Notes: a model not told the origin generated them from the sequence alone. DNA of 64,000 nt from Auriscalpium vulgare (GCA_019915015.1 JAHBBC010000022.1:62001-126000); one strand, 5' to 3'; counted from the stretch's first letter, positions 22,830 through 35,750 are shown. Program-made: numbers and translations.

Positions 22830-24974
22830 GGCAGTGCGCACTGACTGAACAAGGAGAGAGGTGGAGCGGGAGCAGAGGGGTAGAGGGGAAATAGGAGGTC
22901 CACGAAGGCGCTGCGCCGGCACTAGTATTTGTATCAAGTCGTACGATGCGGGACGCTGCGGGATCCTTACTCATGTGCTGAAGAAGGCAGTCAGTCCGAG
23001 CTGTGCAGCGGCTGATGACATGCTGACCCGCTTCCGGAATGATATTCGAGGTCGGACCGTGACCATTGTCCTCGCCGCATCGGAACCGTCAGGCGGTCGC
23101 CGAGCTTTGCCGCCGAGCCGGAATCCCGTCGCCGAGCGGAAGTCGAGATTCTCTTGAGGTGAATATGGAGGAGACTGAGCGGGCTTGCGAAAGGAATATG
23201 GCAGACGACGAGTCGACATCAGAAAGCTGGGAGCAGTGGGAGGAGTGAAGGACACGGCGCAAGGTAATGTAATAGGCGCCCACCTCGGCAGGAGCCACCG
23301 TCAGCAGTATGACTCCGTGTACTAGGGTCGTATCCAAGTTGACGCGGCTTTCGCAAATCTGCTTGCGATCGCAAGCAACCATTTGATTAGATCCCTGAGC
23401 TCACTGAGCTTGCTTTGAGCGATGAGACATTTTGGAGAGATTCTCAGAATAAATTTCTTCGACATAGAGGCTGGTGCTTACTGCCAGTGGAGTATGGGTG
23501 GCACCGGCGCCCTCCGGCGCCCCCCTCGACCGCCGACCAGCAGCAAGGTTCATCAAATCTCGAACCCTTTCACAGAACTCTATCCCGCACAGCCTCCTAG
23601 TTTATATCAGATCACTACAAAGGCCAGCAAAGCTCGTGTGACGCACCTTATCAACCGCATGCTCGATATGCTCCACCAGCGACTGGCCACGAGCACCCTT
23701 CTCGATTTCATTACGGAGGCCTGCTTTCGGGCGTCACGATCTCAGACGCACGTTGTCCAACAGAGTGCCCAGCAGTGCCCCCGCATCATTTTCGTTGCGC
23801 ACACATGAACCAACCGAAACTCGAGTGCGGAACCGGGCGGACCGTTGCGACTGGCCGGTGCCTATTGGATCGACATGCCGGCGGTTCGCTTATGAGATGA
23901 TCTAGGCCACCCGTCGGAAACGCTGAGGTACCTCGGAGCTGGGCGTGTGCGTTGGGATAGCGTGGGCCTTTTGCTTCGACAGCGATGCTGAGAGAGGCGG
24001 GAGATTTCGAACTTATATCAGATATGTGCCTAGAGATCCGGCGTTGCTTACCAGACTGGCTTGGGAATGGGAGGGAATGAGTCGGACTCAAAGGGCGCCC
24101 TCGGAGTCGATCGCCCGATCGTCCACAGCCTCAGACAGGCACCGTCGGCTGGTCTAGACGGAGGCAAAGACGGTGCCGACCGAGACGCGTGAACAGCAAG
24201 CGTAGTCTTGCCAGGTTGGCATGCAGGCCTTGGTAAGGATGCGTGTAAGTATATGGTTGAAAACCACACCGTAGAATACGCACCGAGACACAAGGCACGC
24301 TGATCCGAGTCTTGGTTGGGTCCTTCTAGAGCCAGAAAGGACGAAGCGAACGTGGGGGAGCATGTAATTCGCGACAGATTTCGCGAATGAAAGACGATGA
24401 TGAATGTGGATGTTGGTGGAAGTCGTGCAAGCGAGCTGGCAGTCGCCGTGTCGCGAGACAAATTCGGGTACTGCAGTTGCCACATTAGATGTCGGGGTCT
24501 CGCGGGGCAGTGACTAGTCGCCGTGCGCAAATCGACTGCATACATGCCACGACTTCGTTATATAGGGAAGCTAGTTCATAAATTCGGCGTTCAAAACACG
24601 ACTCGAGAGTCGAAAGACGATCGATGATGCCGCGCCAGCCTAAGTGCCAACTTGGCGTCCAGCACATACGTCAAGAACAGACACATGTAGAATGTAGAAA
24701 TGATTGAGAAGAGGGAGATGAGGCTGCTGGAATAAAGCTGTTCGGGGTCGACGTATCAAAAGAACATTAAGCCGTACGATCAGAATGTGGTGATACCTTT
24801 CCAAAGATACTTACAATAAGTCATCAAAACTGCACGACTAGGAACATGGGTCAATCGAGCTGCGCGCACTCTCTTTTCTATGACGCACGAATGGTCAGAA
24901 TCAAGCATGTGGCGACGAGTAAGGAGGCGCACGGACGACCCAACAGGCGCCGCTTCGTTGGCAAGGCAAGTCCT
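22830..24974. other. Intergenic region, no gene supported
   Basis: About 2.1 kb between the epsin gene and the BTB copy B pseudogene. Frames such as 23422-23808 (plus) and 24485-24667 (minus) show no domain or codon pattern I can support. Confidence 0.45.
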
Positions 24975-26158
24975 CACTCGCCGAGCAGTGCGTCGGATGT
25001 CTGTTGTAAGAGGATAATTTGAGGTGAAGTTATACATGTGTAAGGAGATGCACCAGGCGCTGCTGCGTTGGCAGAGGTATGCGCATCCTCACCCTGGCCT
25101 TCGCCGAGTTCGAAGTGACTCGCAAGAGTGTCCCAGACCTTTCGTCGGCCAGCCTCGTGACTACAGTATCCTTCCAATACTGCACGCACGATTCGCCGGC
25201 TTTTGCGGAATGCCTTCGTATTTCGTTGTTACACCATGCCAGTGCCTAGGCGATGCGTTCGTACTCGTAAGATGGGCGAAAGTGATTGCTTTTCATACCG
25301 GTGAGTGCGGATGAGCACGCGACGCGGGTTGTGCACTTTGCGCTAGTCGCCGGCTTCTGCGAGAGAAAGCCAAGGGTGAAGTCGTAGCGGCTCTGCAGCA
25401 GTTCATGAGGGCCGACATGGATCCGTGCCAATAAGTCCCACAAGCTGGAGGCTGGGACGTGAGATAAATCGGCCATGGCAGCGGTGAGGACGTTCGGATG
25501 TTGGATGGCGCAACCATAGAGAGCCAAGGGAAGTGCGTCCCTCAGTAGGTTCTCGTGCTGCAGAATAAGAAGTGCAATCTCGCGCTCTTGTTCGACGGAC
25601 CAGGCTAGAGCCCGCAAGTCGGAGTCGTCATCGTCGAGGACAGCGAAAGCCTGGAAAGAATTCGAATATCACGCCCTGATCAAGGAAGCGCCCTCCTCGC
25701 GAATACGCGGTATGTCGTATTTGACACCCAGCCTCACGTAGGCGGAGACCGTCGCGACGGGCACCTGTCGAGATTGGGAGAAACCGCTGCCCGTAACAAA
25801 TTGTACCGCATCAGCCTGAGTCGCACAGCAAGCAAGACGCGAGAAACGCACCCCTTTAACCCATAAAGCGCCTCAAGCAGCGTGTCTACATCCTTTGCGC
25901 TGTCCGACATACGTAGCATGCGGCAGTCGTCGATCTCCGGCTCTCCAGGAGGCTCTGCTAGGGCTGCGGCGAGCCCAGTCGACTCGCGGGACAAGACGCT
26001 CCGGTGGATGCGGAATCCGAGGTCTTCAGTAATGATGATCACGTTCCGTCGTCATACCAGAGGCTGGCGTGGCGTTTGAACTCTGGCAGGGATGGCTTGA
26101 CATGTTTCGCTTCCGGCGATGATTCCCGTGCGCGTTTGCTTCGAGTCGGACAGCTCAT
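24975..26158 (-). pseudogene. BTB/POZ protein copy B, dead paralogue of copy A
   Basis: Aligns along its length with the intact gene at 26802-28060. The start is the ATG at 26158. Exon 1 encodes IIITEDLGFRIHRSVLSRES and MLRMSDSAKDVDTLLEALYG, then an intron (25860 to about 25796) and FSQSRQVPVATVSAYVRLGV. Lesions: a missing base at the CC of 26046-26047 (GGG in copy A); TGA replacing a Cys codon (TGC in copy A) after SLIRA near 25668; a TAG after EYERIA near 25249; and a frame change before KVWDTLASHFELG. The two nonsense changes are substitutions, so this copy is genuinely inactivated, unlike the single-indel genes elsewhere in the window. Confidence 0.82.
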
Positions 26159-26801
26159 CGCGAAGGGTGAAGTCTAGAGGAACGTGTATTGGGTTCAGCG
26201 GTGCCCCTGAGTCCGTTACAGTAATCACTTACAGAAGTTGTGGATTTGATGTAGGTTTGATATGACTTACTTACGGCCTGAACGGCTCAAGTTGCTGTTG
26301 CTTAGTAGTTGACTTTGCAGGACTGACATCCGCTGCCCCTGTGACGCGCTACAGCGGCAGCACCGCCCGGCGACGATCGCCCAAAAATAAAAATAAATTA
26401 TATCCGGCTTCTCGTTGAACATACAGGAGAACTGCCAAAGGAGGTCATGCAGTGGTCATGCATATTATCTTGTTGGTGATCTGCAAACGAGACGGGCATG
26501 TCAGCGCGCTCGCCTAAATAAATGCCAAGGTCAGACTTGCCGGTAAGTATTTTGACGGTTGCAATTGTAAAATAGGGCCAGCGGAAATGAGGCGCCAATG
26601 GCAGCAAGAAAAGCGAGCGAAATCGTTTCGAAGTCTTGATGAATGAATAGCTGACCAAAATGCGGCCAATCAGCGTCAATGCATCGTCGGCAGCGGTCAT
26701 TGAGTCAACGTACCGAGAGCGAGCAGGAGAAAGAGATTATACGACAGGCCAGCTAGTTGGCTAGGACAAGGGCGTCAGTGCCGCGGGTTGGATATCGTTG
26801 G
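26159..26801. other. Spacer between BTB copies B and A
   Basis: Presumptive promoter of copy B and 3' end of copy A. No gene seen. Confidence 0.5.
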
Positions 26802-28060
26802 CTAGAATGATACCATACCGGCGGTCGAATGCTGAGTAAACGGGTACAAAATAACATTTAGTTTCTCTGTGCGTCTGATGTCTGTCGTATAGATACGATT
26901 AGAGGTCGAGCTCATACTGCGTGCAAGGAGATGCACGCACCATGGCACAGCAGGTCCACCAGGCGCCGCTTCGTCGGCAGGGACAGGCTCGTCCTCGTCC
27001 TCGTCCTCGCCGAGATCGAAATGATCCGCAAGAGTGTCCCAAACTTCTTGTCGGCCAGCCTGGTGTGTGTCCCTCCAATACTGCCCGCACGATTTGCAGG
27101 CTTTTCCGGATTGCTCTTGGATTTCGGCATCATAGTCGTCCAGTGCGAAGGAGACGCGATCGTAGTCCAATGTAAATTGACGAGATTGATCGCGTGCTAT
27201 ATAGGCGAGCACTGCTGAGCATGCAACGGAAGTTTTGCACTTTGCGCTTGTTGCCGGCTTCTGCGAGAGAAAGCCAAACGTAGAGTCACGCCGGCTCTGC
27301 GTTAATTTATGACGGCCGACGTAGATTCGTCGCAGAAAGTGCAACAGGTCGGAGGCCGGAAAGTGAAGCAACTCTTCCGTGACATTGCTGACGTCGCTCG
27401 GGACTTGTGAGGCGCAAGCATAGAGGGCCAAGGGCAGTGCGTCGCTCAGTAGTTCCGTGTGCTGCAGGATAAGAAGTGCAATCTCGCACTCTTGTCTCAC
27501 TGACCAGGTTATAGCCCGCATATCGGACTCGTTATAATCGAGCTCGTCGAAAGCCTGGATAGAACTCGGATAGCACGCCCGGATCAAGTGAGCTCCCTCT
27601 TCGCGAATACGTGGGATGTCGTATTTGACACCCAGTCTCACGTAGGCGGACACCGTCTCAGTTGGTATTTGTCGAGATTGAGAGAAGCCGCTGCAGTCGC
27701 AATGAATGCGCTGTCAGCATGCTTGCAAGACCATAAACAATGAGAACCGCACCCTTTGAACCCATACAGCGCCTCAAGCACCGTAGCTACATCCTTGGCG
27801 CTGTCCGACATACGTAGCACGCGACAGTCTTCGATGTCAGGCTCTCCAGGAGGCTTTGCTAAGGTTGCGCCGAGTACAGTGGACTCGCGTGACAAGATGC
27901 CGCGATGGATGCGGAAACCGAGGTCTTCAGCGATGATGATCAGGTTCCCATCGTCATACCAAAGGCTGGAGTGGCGATCGAACACTGGCAGGGATGGCTT
28001 GACATCTTCTGGTTCTGTCGATGCGGCTCGTGCGCGTTTACGTCCATTCGAAGAGCTCAT
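26802..28060 (-). CDS. BTB/POZ domain protein copy A, 398 residues
   Basis: Two exons, 28060-27753 and 27690-26802, sum to 1197 nt in frame. N-terminal basic/acidic leader MSSSNGRKRARAASTEPEDV, then a BTB/POZ fold (about residues 30-130): LIIIAEDLGFRIHRGILSRE, CRVLRMSDSAKDVATVLEAL and SAYVRLGVKYDIPRIREEG. The C-terminal half has HWxC-type cysteines (KACKSCGQYW) and an acidic stretch (DLGEDEDEDE). BTB proteins of this agaricomycete family usually have no known partner. They may be substrate adaptors of Cul3 ligases (family knowledge, not shown here). The extreme C-terminus differs from copy B and may be affected by an unrecognised splice. Confidence 0.82.
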
Positions 28061-28338
28061 CGCAAGAGCAGATTCTGAAGAAGAATGTATGCATCAAATA
28101 CTGACAGTGAGAGCTGACGCAGACTCATAAGGCTTACCTATGGAGAACGCGCAGCAGAAGCTGTTCCGGCACAGGAAGATGAGAGAACTCGCCCGGGAAG
28201 GCCCGGGAGCGCTGGCATTCGATGCCGAGGCTTGACTGAGGCGACCAAACAGTTGCAAAGCCTACGGGACCCAGAAGGCCAATTGAATAACTTTTCTTTC
28301 GAACTGTACTTATCTGCACCCTTGGGCCTTCGCCATCC

Positions 28339-30187
28339 ATGAGCGCGTCCGACTCAATCCTCTGCCAGAGCGCGAGCTGTCTGAATGGTAACCCTACGTC
28401 GAAGCTCGAGTGCCCAACCTGCCACAAGTGAGCACACACACCTGGCTCGTATGGTTTGCGTCTCATGTCTGCAGGCTAGGCATCAAGGGCTCATTTTTCT
28501 GTGGCAACGAATGTTTCAAGGCTGGATGTGCGTCTGTCTTTTCAGAGTGTCCCTGCGCGCTAGTCGCTGACACTGGGAAGGGGTAAGTAGCATCGCCACA
28601 CAAGACACCCGTAAACGAACGAAGGTTTGTAGAAAACCCACAAACTTGTCCATACCCTCGTCAGCTCCAATGGAGCCGTGAACAAATGTGCGCTATGCTC
28701 GTTCATCGCTGCATTCACGCGCACTCATGCCTTCAGCCGGCAACTTCAACCCATTCCCGAGCTACACGTTCTCTGGAGACGTGCGTCCGGTGTATCCGTT
28801 ATCATCCAAGCGAGAGGTTCCCGAGCACATACCCCGACCCGATTATGCCGAAGATGGTAAGATCAAATGCTTTATCCATGGCACATCGACAGGACGATGG
28901 AGTTGACATATGTTTCCTTCAGGCCTTCCCAAGTCTGAGATCAAACGAATGGGGCAGCCCCCTCGCATATTGAGCCCGAAGAACAAGAAAAGATGAGGGC
29001 CGTGTGTAGGGTGCGTGCTATTTCACTGGAGGCGAAAGGCCACTGTGCCCAAAGTGGACGCATGTAGCGCTCGGGTGTCTACTGACGAAGGCTCCTTAGC
29101 TCGCGAGAGAAGTCCTTGACATCGCAGCATCCCACATCAAGCCCGGGATAACCACCGATGAAATCGACGCCGTCGTGCACCAAGCCTGTGTGGAAAGGAA
29201 CTCGTACCCTTCGCCGTTGAATTACCGGCATTTTCCCAAGTCTGTATGCACGTACGTCACGAATTGTGCCGTAGTCCTTCCCGTTTTTCACCTTCTTAGG
29301 TCCGTCAATGAGGTGATTTGCCATGGGATACCCGATCAAAGGAAGCTGCAGGAAGGGGACATCCTCAATATCGGTACCCCTCGAGCTTCCCTAGAGTTTC
29401 GTGTCTGCTGACGCGGCAACGCAGATGTGACCCTGTATCATGACGGTCGGTTCCCACTACATCGCCCACGCTTTGTGCACTGACTTATGCTGGCACCGCA
29501 GGCTTCCATGGCGACCTAAACGAAACATACCCTGTTGGTCAGATCGACGAAGAGTCCAAGAAGCTGATAAGGACGACGCGGGAGTGCTTAGATGCTGCAA
29601 TCAAGCTATGCAAGCCTGGCGCGCTCATCCGTGACCTGGGCAAGGCTATGTGAGTCTGACACGCATCACGCGGCGGTCTCATACTCATGGCCCGCTATCT
29701 CCAGTGAGCCTATTGCGCGTGCAAACGGATGCTCCGTTGTGCGGACATACACTGGTCACGGTATCAACGAGCTCTTCCACTGCAGTGCCCCGAATGTGCC
29801 ACACTACTCCAAAAACAAAGCCATAGGAACGATGAAGGCGGGTATGGTGCGTGATCCGAGGTGCCCACGCTCTTTCAGGGGCTGACCTACCCGCACAGTG
29901 CTTTACGATTGAGCCGGTGCGCCAGCAACCCCACCTCCGTGCCCAATTGTTTCTAATATGATGTTCTTCGCCTGCAGATGATTAACCTCGGAGGCCGCTG
30001 GGGCGATATTCATTGGCCCGATAACTGGACTGCAACGACAGTTGACGGGAAGAGAAGCGCTCAGTTTGAGGACACACTATTGTGAGCGCAAAGCACCCCT
30101 CCAGACGTGCCCGGCCTGACATTGGGTCCCAGAATTACTGAGACGGGCGTAGAAATCCTCACCGCCGGTCAGCCCCGAGATCTGTAG
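28339..30187 (+). CDS. MAP1: Methionine aminopeptidase type 1
   Basis: Removes initiator Met co-translationally in the cytosol. Begins [17 protein letters not shown] with an N-terminal zinc finger (C9, C14, CPTC, CGNEC, then HKLVH). The peptidase domain has all five metal ligands: Asp in NIDVTLYHD, Asp in HGDLNETYP, His in YTGHGINE, Glu in CFTIEP, and Glu in QFEDTLLITETG. About ten exons with short introns (for example 28339-28427, 28475-28527, and donor/acceptor pairs near 28858, 29018, 29248, 29371, 29441, 29650, 29845, 29918, 30085). Two places do not read cleanly: the junction after FKAG (28527 to about 28633), and TTGAG at 28970, where one missing base separates PPRIL from [13 protein letters not shown]. 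The stop is at 30185-30187. Confidence 0.92.
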
Positions 30188-31937
30188 CAATAGTATCTAC
30201 ACATAGTGCGACATGCCTGCAGTGTGCACGCTTGCTCGCGATTTCTTTCGTGTTTACTGCGACATCAAGCGGCCGCCAATCATGTGCGCATTCCCACGGT
30301 CTTCTCGCCATCGCGCTCAACGCTCTGCTCATCGACCGTGACAACATCCGTGCACGACGACGTTCATTGCCTTCTGCAAGCATGGCGGCCGCAAACGGGA
30401 TACATGCCCACAAATGCCTTTCCGATCGGCATACCACATCTCGCTCCATTCCGTATACATACGTCGCAGCCGTTCTGGCTCCTAGCCTCCTTTAAACATC
30501 CTCCAACTTAGCGCGCAGGAACGGGCTGCAACCAGCACTTGGTGATTTCCCTCAACGCCCGACGAGTTTGAAACGGCCGAAGAGCTTGAGAGGCGGACTG
30601 TCCAAAGAGTATTAAAGCGTGGGGCAAGGGGGATTGCCTGAGGTGTGTCCACGGCTGCCATCTTGACCACACCCGATTTTCTGATTCTGTCTCAGGGCAT
30701 ACTGTTCTCTCCTGCACTGTTCCCTGGCGCGGAGGACACGGCCGAGCCCGATATGTCCTCTTGCGCTTTGCGAGCGTACACATTGGCCTGCGCTCCATAC
30801 CACCGGCCATTCGGTGCTACTGGGTCGTGACTCACAGGCCACTGCAACTGGCATCCGTGTACCGCATGTATTGATTTTGCTCTCATGTGACGGTGTGTCA
30901 TATCTCTGTTTAAAGTCGAGCGATCCTGATCAGTCGTGTTCCAGCGGCCTTGGTGTTGCTTATGGGTCAGAAGGACGACGGGTTCGGATACATGGTCCGT
31001 TGGCTTTCAATCTCGCAGACCAAATCACAGCGCTGACGCCCCGCAAGTACAGCCTGTGTTAGATATCAGAAATTCCTCGATTCTCGGTATTCTCTTGACT
31101 GGCGCTGTCTTCGTAAGTGTGGCGGATATCAGTTTGTTGCTCCATCAGTATGATGACCATCGGCTTCGCCTTTGTCTATTATAGTTCTCCTATCCGAGTA
31201 ATCTCAAGTGATCTTGCGGATGGCTAGCGGCATCTGCGAGTTCATCTTGATTCGTCTTTCGTCTAAGGCTCGTTCCAGTCAACGACAAGGGCAATATTTA
31301 CGCGATCATAGGCTCATGGCAGCTTCGTTTCCATCACAGCGATATGTTGGGATTGGGACAGTCGGGCCACTGCAGGCCACTGTCCAACTCCGGATTCGTG
31401 CTCTGACGAGTTCGCGTATTGTCTTCGGCGTATCCATTCTTCCGCACGACACTTCCATTTGAATTAGCTTCAGCTTCCGCATATGGCAGAGAATGACAGT
31501 GCCGGCGGGATCAACCAACGGTCCAAACACCCTGGTGACGGCGCCTCGCAACCGAACGGTTTCCAGTGCCGATGGGTCGGTGTCCTCATGACCATATGCC
31601 CTTGGGATAGGAGGGTACGTTGCCAATGGTCTCTATTGGGTGGTTCTTTATTCACCGCAGCATTCTCAGAGCATCTTTCCATGCCAACTCGGTATCTCGC
31701 CCGTGCGGTTGCGTAGCTGCATCGATTATACTCGCGCGATCAAATTGTCGGCGAATGCATCTGGTCCGAGCTTGTTGACGCCTTTGTGCTTTTACCGCCG
31801 GCGTCGCCGCGGGCTGTCTGGTATGGATTATCCCAGAACATGATGTCCAGCTATTCCTTATTTTCGCTCTTTATATAGCAGCATCCCCGCTGCCTCGATC
31901 GTTCCCAACTCCTTCCCTCTTCTCCCTCGACAGCACT
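30188..31937. other. Intergenic region upstream of sedolisin 2, no gene supported
   Basis: About 1.75 kb. Only short unconserved-looking frames. Core promoter element TATATA at 31872-31877. Confidence 0.45.
31872..31877 (+). promoter_or_regulatory. TATA-like box of sedolisin 2
   Basis: TATATA 61 bp before the ATG at 31938, matching the placement in the paralogue. Confidence 0.5.
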
Positions 31938-34035
31938 ATGGTCACGGTCGCCCTCATCGTCGCGTGCTTCGTCTCCCTTGCCTGCGCACAGTTTCACGTG
32001 GCGAGAAACTTGCGCCTCCATGAGCGTCGCGACGATGTCCCCGACGGCTTTTCATCGAAGGGACCTTCTCCCGCTGACACGGTGCTCCGCTTACGCTTGG
32101 CCCTCGCGCAGACCAACATCACCGGCCTCCAAAATGTATTGCTTGACGTCAGCACGCCCGGCAGCGCTCAGTATGGACAGCACCTATCGAAAGATGAGGT
32201 ATGTGCTTTGAGTGACTACTGTGGCCCATGTTGCTCACCCGTTCCGCCAGGTTTCCGAATTTGCCAAGCCCACGGCGGAGGCATCGGCTGCCGTCAACTC
32301 GTGGCTATCTGAGAACGGTCTTAGCGCGACCCCGCTGTCGCCTGCAGGCGACTGGCTCGGCTTCGAGACAACGGTCGCGCAGGCAAATGCGCTCTTCGAC
32401 GCGGAGTTCTCCACATTCGTGCACGACGAGTCTGGCCAGGAAGCGGTCCGAACCCTCGCATATTCGATCCCGGCGACACTGAAAGGACATCTCGATCTCG
32501 TGCACCCCACGGTAACGTACGCATGCGTCCAGCTCATCGGGCTTTGTGCCGTTGCTAAGCACCCTCCGTCGTCAGGTTCCCCAACCCCCGTCGTGTTGCG
32601 CTGCCTATCGTGTCCACCCCCGTGTCGATCGTCTCGGGCAACACGACCATCGATGCGACAGCACCCGCGTCGTGTAATTCCGCTGTTACGCCGGCTTGTA
32701 TCCAAGAGCTTTACGGGATTCCAACGACGCTTGCCACACAGTCGTCTAATCAGCTGGCGGTCTCGGGCTTCATCGACCAGTTCGCAAACTCTGCCGACTT
32801 GACGGTAAGTAGCGTCAATGTAATGTGCCGCCTCTTGTGACTCACTTGATCGTTGGCGTTATCATTAGTCATTCTTAAAGCAATTCCGTCCCGACTTGCA
32901 GTCCTCCACGACGTTCAAGTTGCAAACGCTGGACGGAGGCTCAAACTCACAGACTCCTAGCAACGCAGGCGTCGAGGCGGTGTGTATATACGTCTTGTTG
33001 GTGACGTCATCTGATAGCAGGCTATCTAGGATCTTGACGTCCAATACACAATCGGCGTTGCATCCGGTGTTCCGACGACGTTTATTTCTGTAGGCAACAA
33101 CTTCCAGGATGGCGATCTGGAGGGTTTCCTGGATATCATCAACTTCCTGCTCGGAGAAACCAATCCTCCGCAGGTTTTGACTACCAGCTACGGACAAAAT
33201 GAGAACACGATGTCGCGTTCCTTGGCCAAGTACGCGGCCGTTCCTTTAGCAGTCGGCTCGTGCACTGCGCTGACCTTTGCCTATAGCACTCTCTGCAATG
33301 CTTTTGCCCAGCTCGGTGCGCGCGGGACGTCGATCCTCTTTGCTTCGGGCGACGGAGGCGTCTCTGGATCACAGAGTGCAAGCTGCACCGCCTTTGAACC
33401 CACCTTCCCCTCTGGCTGCCCATTGTACGTCCTCTCTGTCCCACCTTACAGAACGGCCAGCTGATAGGGTCCTTTGACAGCATGACCTCCGTCGGCGCGA
33501 CACAGAACGTGAATCCCGAGATCGCTGCGTCCTTCTCCTCCGGCGGGTTCTCCAACTACTTTGGCGCGCCATCGTACCAGACGGCCGCCAAGTCCGCCTA
33601 CCTCACGAAGGTCGGCAGCACGAACGCTGGCAAGTTCAACACGTCGGGCCGCGGCTTCCCCGACGTTGCAGCAATTGGGCATGACCTGCGCGTCATCAAC
33701 GCCGGCTCGGCGGTGTCCGTCGACGGGACGAGCTGCGCGAGCCCCATCTTTGCGAGCGTCGTCTCGCTTTTGAACGACCGGCTCATCGCGGCGGGGAAGA
33801 GCCCGCTCGGGTTCTTAAATCCTTTTTTGTACTCGGCCGCGGGCTCGGCGGCTCTTAACGACATCACGGCCGGGAGCAACCCCGGGTGTAGCACGAATGG
33901 GTTCGCCGCGGCGGCGGGATGGGATCCGGTGCGTGTAGCTTCGCTTGTGCGCCAGCTCTTGCTGATATTCGTCGATAGGTGACTGGCTTGGGCACGCCTA
34001 ACTTTGCGAAGCTTCTCACTGCTGTAGGGCTGTAA
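31938..34035 (+). CDS. Sedolisin (S53) tripeptidyl-peptidase 2, secreted
   Basis: Paralogue of the gene at 18744, same strand, with the same eight-exon plan: 31938-32198, 32251-32516, 32576-32804, 32869-32979, 33030-33229, 33287-33424, 33481-33928 and 33979-34035. All phases agree and no lesion is seen. Signal peptide MVTVALIVACFVSLACA. Catalytic Glu/Asp in VEADLDVQY, oxyanion Asp in FASGDGGVSG, Ser in DGTSCASP, calcium site in ALNDITAGSNPGC and GWDPVTGLGTPNF. Exons 1, 2, 4, 6 and 8 are the same length as in the paralogue; exons 3 and 7 differ by whole codons. Likely secreted and self-activated at acid pH (family knowledge). Confidence 0.95.
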
Positions 34036-34484
34036 TCGGACATTGACCATGTGTACGCTGTTTGTATTTTATTCATGACCTAGCTTCATATATCCCATCT
34101 TGCATCTCGTCTTTGTAGAGCTCGCCTTTATCGCTCCGTGGTGCATTCGCCATGTCTCTGACGATCTTGCTGACTCTCACGGCGGCAATCCACGCTAATC
34201 ATATTTGCATTTTGCTCAGGCGCGCCGAAGGAACGAAACGGGCGCGGTCCGCGTGGCCTATCCTAGGGCGCAATGCGCTGATGCACAGGCGAGCCGTGTA
34301 CGACTAGGAGTAGAAAATAGAAAAGCGGTGCTATTCTCGACGTTGGCGCCGGCGTGTCAGCGTGCGGTCATATACTTCGGGACAATTCTCCTAGGACACA
34401 TTCGATCTTGTCCCTCGCTCCTCACTCATCCTTGAATCCAGCACAATCCCGCTTCACGTTGATATCTGATTCATCACGCCCGCC
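34036..34484. other. Intergenic, sedolisin 2 to the following gene
   Basis: No gene seen; presumptive terminator of one gene and promoter of the next. Confidence 0.5.
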
Positions 34485-35750
34485 ATGGCCAAGTCGACAC
34501 GGAAGCAGCTCAGATTTGCATTCAGTATGGAGTGGGTCGACTACTACAATAATGTATGTGGATTTTCTGTTCTCTGTAACAAACGGGATACTGAACAAAC
34601 CATGACAGACGCGTCTTGCTGCACTCACAATGCAAGCGCGGACAGCAGTGTGCGAGCTGCCGACAGAACACTTGGAACAGTTGCTGTTCTACGCGGACAC
34701 GTTCCGAAGGGGAGGAAGCTTCTTCATGGACACAAATAAGCTCGACCTGGCATTCGTCGAGTACGCAAAGGCAGCGATCATTCTGCACGAGGTGCTACCC
34801 GGCCACTCGGATTTCGTCACGAAGTTGAACGATACTCAACGCGCCAACCTCGCTCTGGTGAGCACCAGGGTCACCAAGCACTGAATTGGATGCTGGGAGG
34901 CTAACGTCTGATTCCAGCATCTAAAAGCAGTATTTGCACACCTGGAAGCCATCCAGTCAACAGCGTGCGGGAACGAGGACGAGAAGCTACCCAGGTCGTT
35001 CGAGTATCCGAACCTTGCGATTTTGGCACCACCACAAGAGGGCAGTGAGGCAGTCACATGGGTTGACGACGATGGCTCCGGCGCGCTGGAGATGTTGCGA
35101 GAAGAGAGTTCAGAGAAGGCGTCGACGGAGGAGGAGGAGGAGGAGGAGGAGGAGGAGGAGGAGGAGGAGGAGGAGTCGGGGTCACCGGGGCCTGCGTCTT
35201 TTGAGAGTGAGCTGACAAGGGTCGAGGATATAGATGCGTCCCGACAGCACGATATCCGAGTCGGACCTAGAGTTGCACTGGTGCAGAAGATATCCGCAAC
35301 AGCGCTTTTGTGGGAAAGAGATGAGCAGAAGCGGATAGAAGCAGAGCGTAGGCAGTCGGGAGGAGGGGGAGATAGAGATGTTGGGTACGAGGATCGTGGA
35401 GAGGGAAGCAGCAATGGGCGGGTCCGTGGATGGCGCGAAACGATAAGGCCTACATCGCCTCCGCCTCCTTCCCCGCACTGGACAGAGCTTTATGACGCGT
35501 CGCCTTTCAACGACATCGAGAGGCCTCTCAGGTGAGTGCTTTTATGTGGGCTGGACGAGCTAGACTGACCTTCGAACGCAGTGTCGTATCTATGGACACT
35601 CAACTTACCGTCGCCAGTCCCGCCACGTTCAAGACGGGCACGGTCTCTATGGTGAAGTCTGTCATGTCGCAAAACTCGTACAAGACGAGAATGAACATGT
35701 ATTACGTACCACCGCAGTTTAGACAGGTGGCTAGCAGCTCAAGCTACTAG
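34485..35750 (+). CDS. Helical USP8-dimer/MIT-like domain protein, 366 residues
   Basis: Exons 34485-34553, 34609-34857, 34918-35531 and 35582-35750 (1101 nt) fit in frame. After a basic leader, a helical domain (about residues 35-110: LEQLLFYADTFRRGG, KLDLAFVEYAKAAIILHEVL) resembles the N-terminal USP8-dimer/MIT-like module seen in ubiquitin-endosome factors such as AMSH, USP8 and yeast Rfu1. The middle has a Glu16 run and a charged linker. The C-terminus is conserved with the minus-strand paralogue at 52680-53641 (tail KTRMNMYYVPPQF versus KTIQHDYYLPPLY). No JAMM or ubiquitin protease domain is present. A role in ubiquitin or endosome traffic is inference. Confidence 0.75.
35128..35175 (+). 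repeat. (GAG)16 microsatellite inside a coding exon
   Basis: Sixteen perfect GAG triplets encoding Glu16 in the USP8-dimer-like protein. Likely length-polymorphic between strains. Confidence 0.9.

Noticed and set aside
26870..26960. A GT..AG pair near the end of BTB copy A that would change its C-terminus
   Set aside because: The intron would be only about 24 nt, below any plausible fungal minimum.
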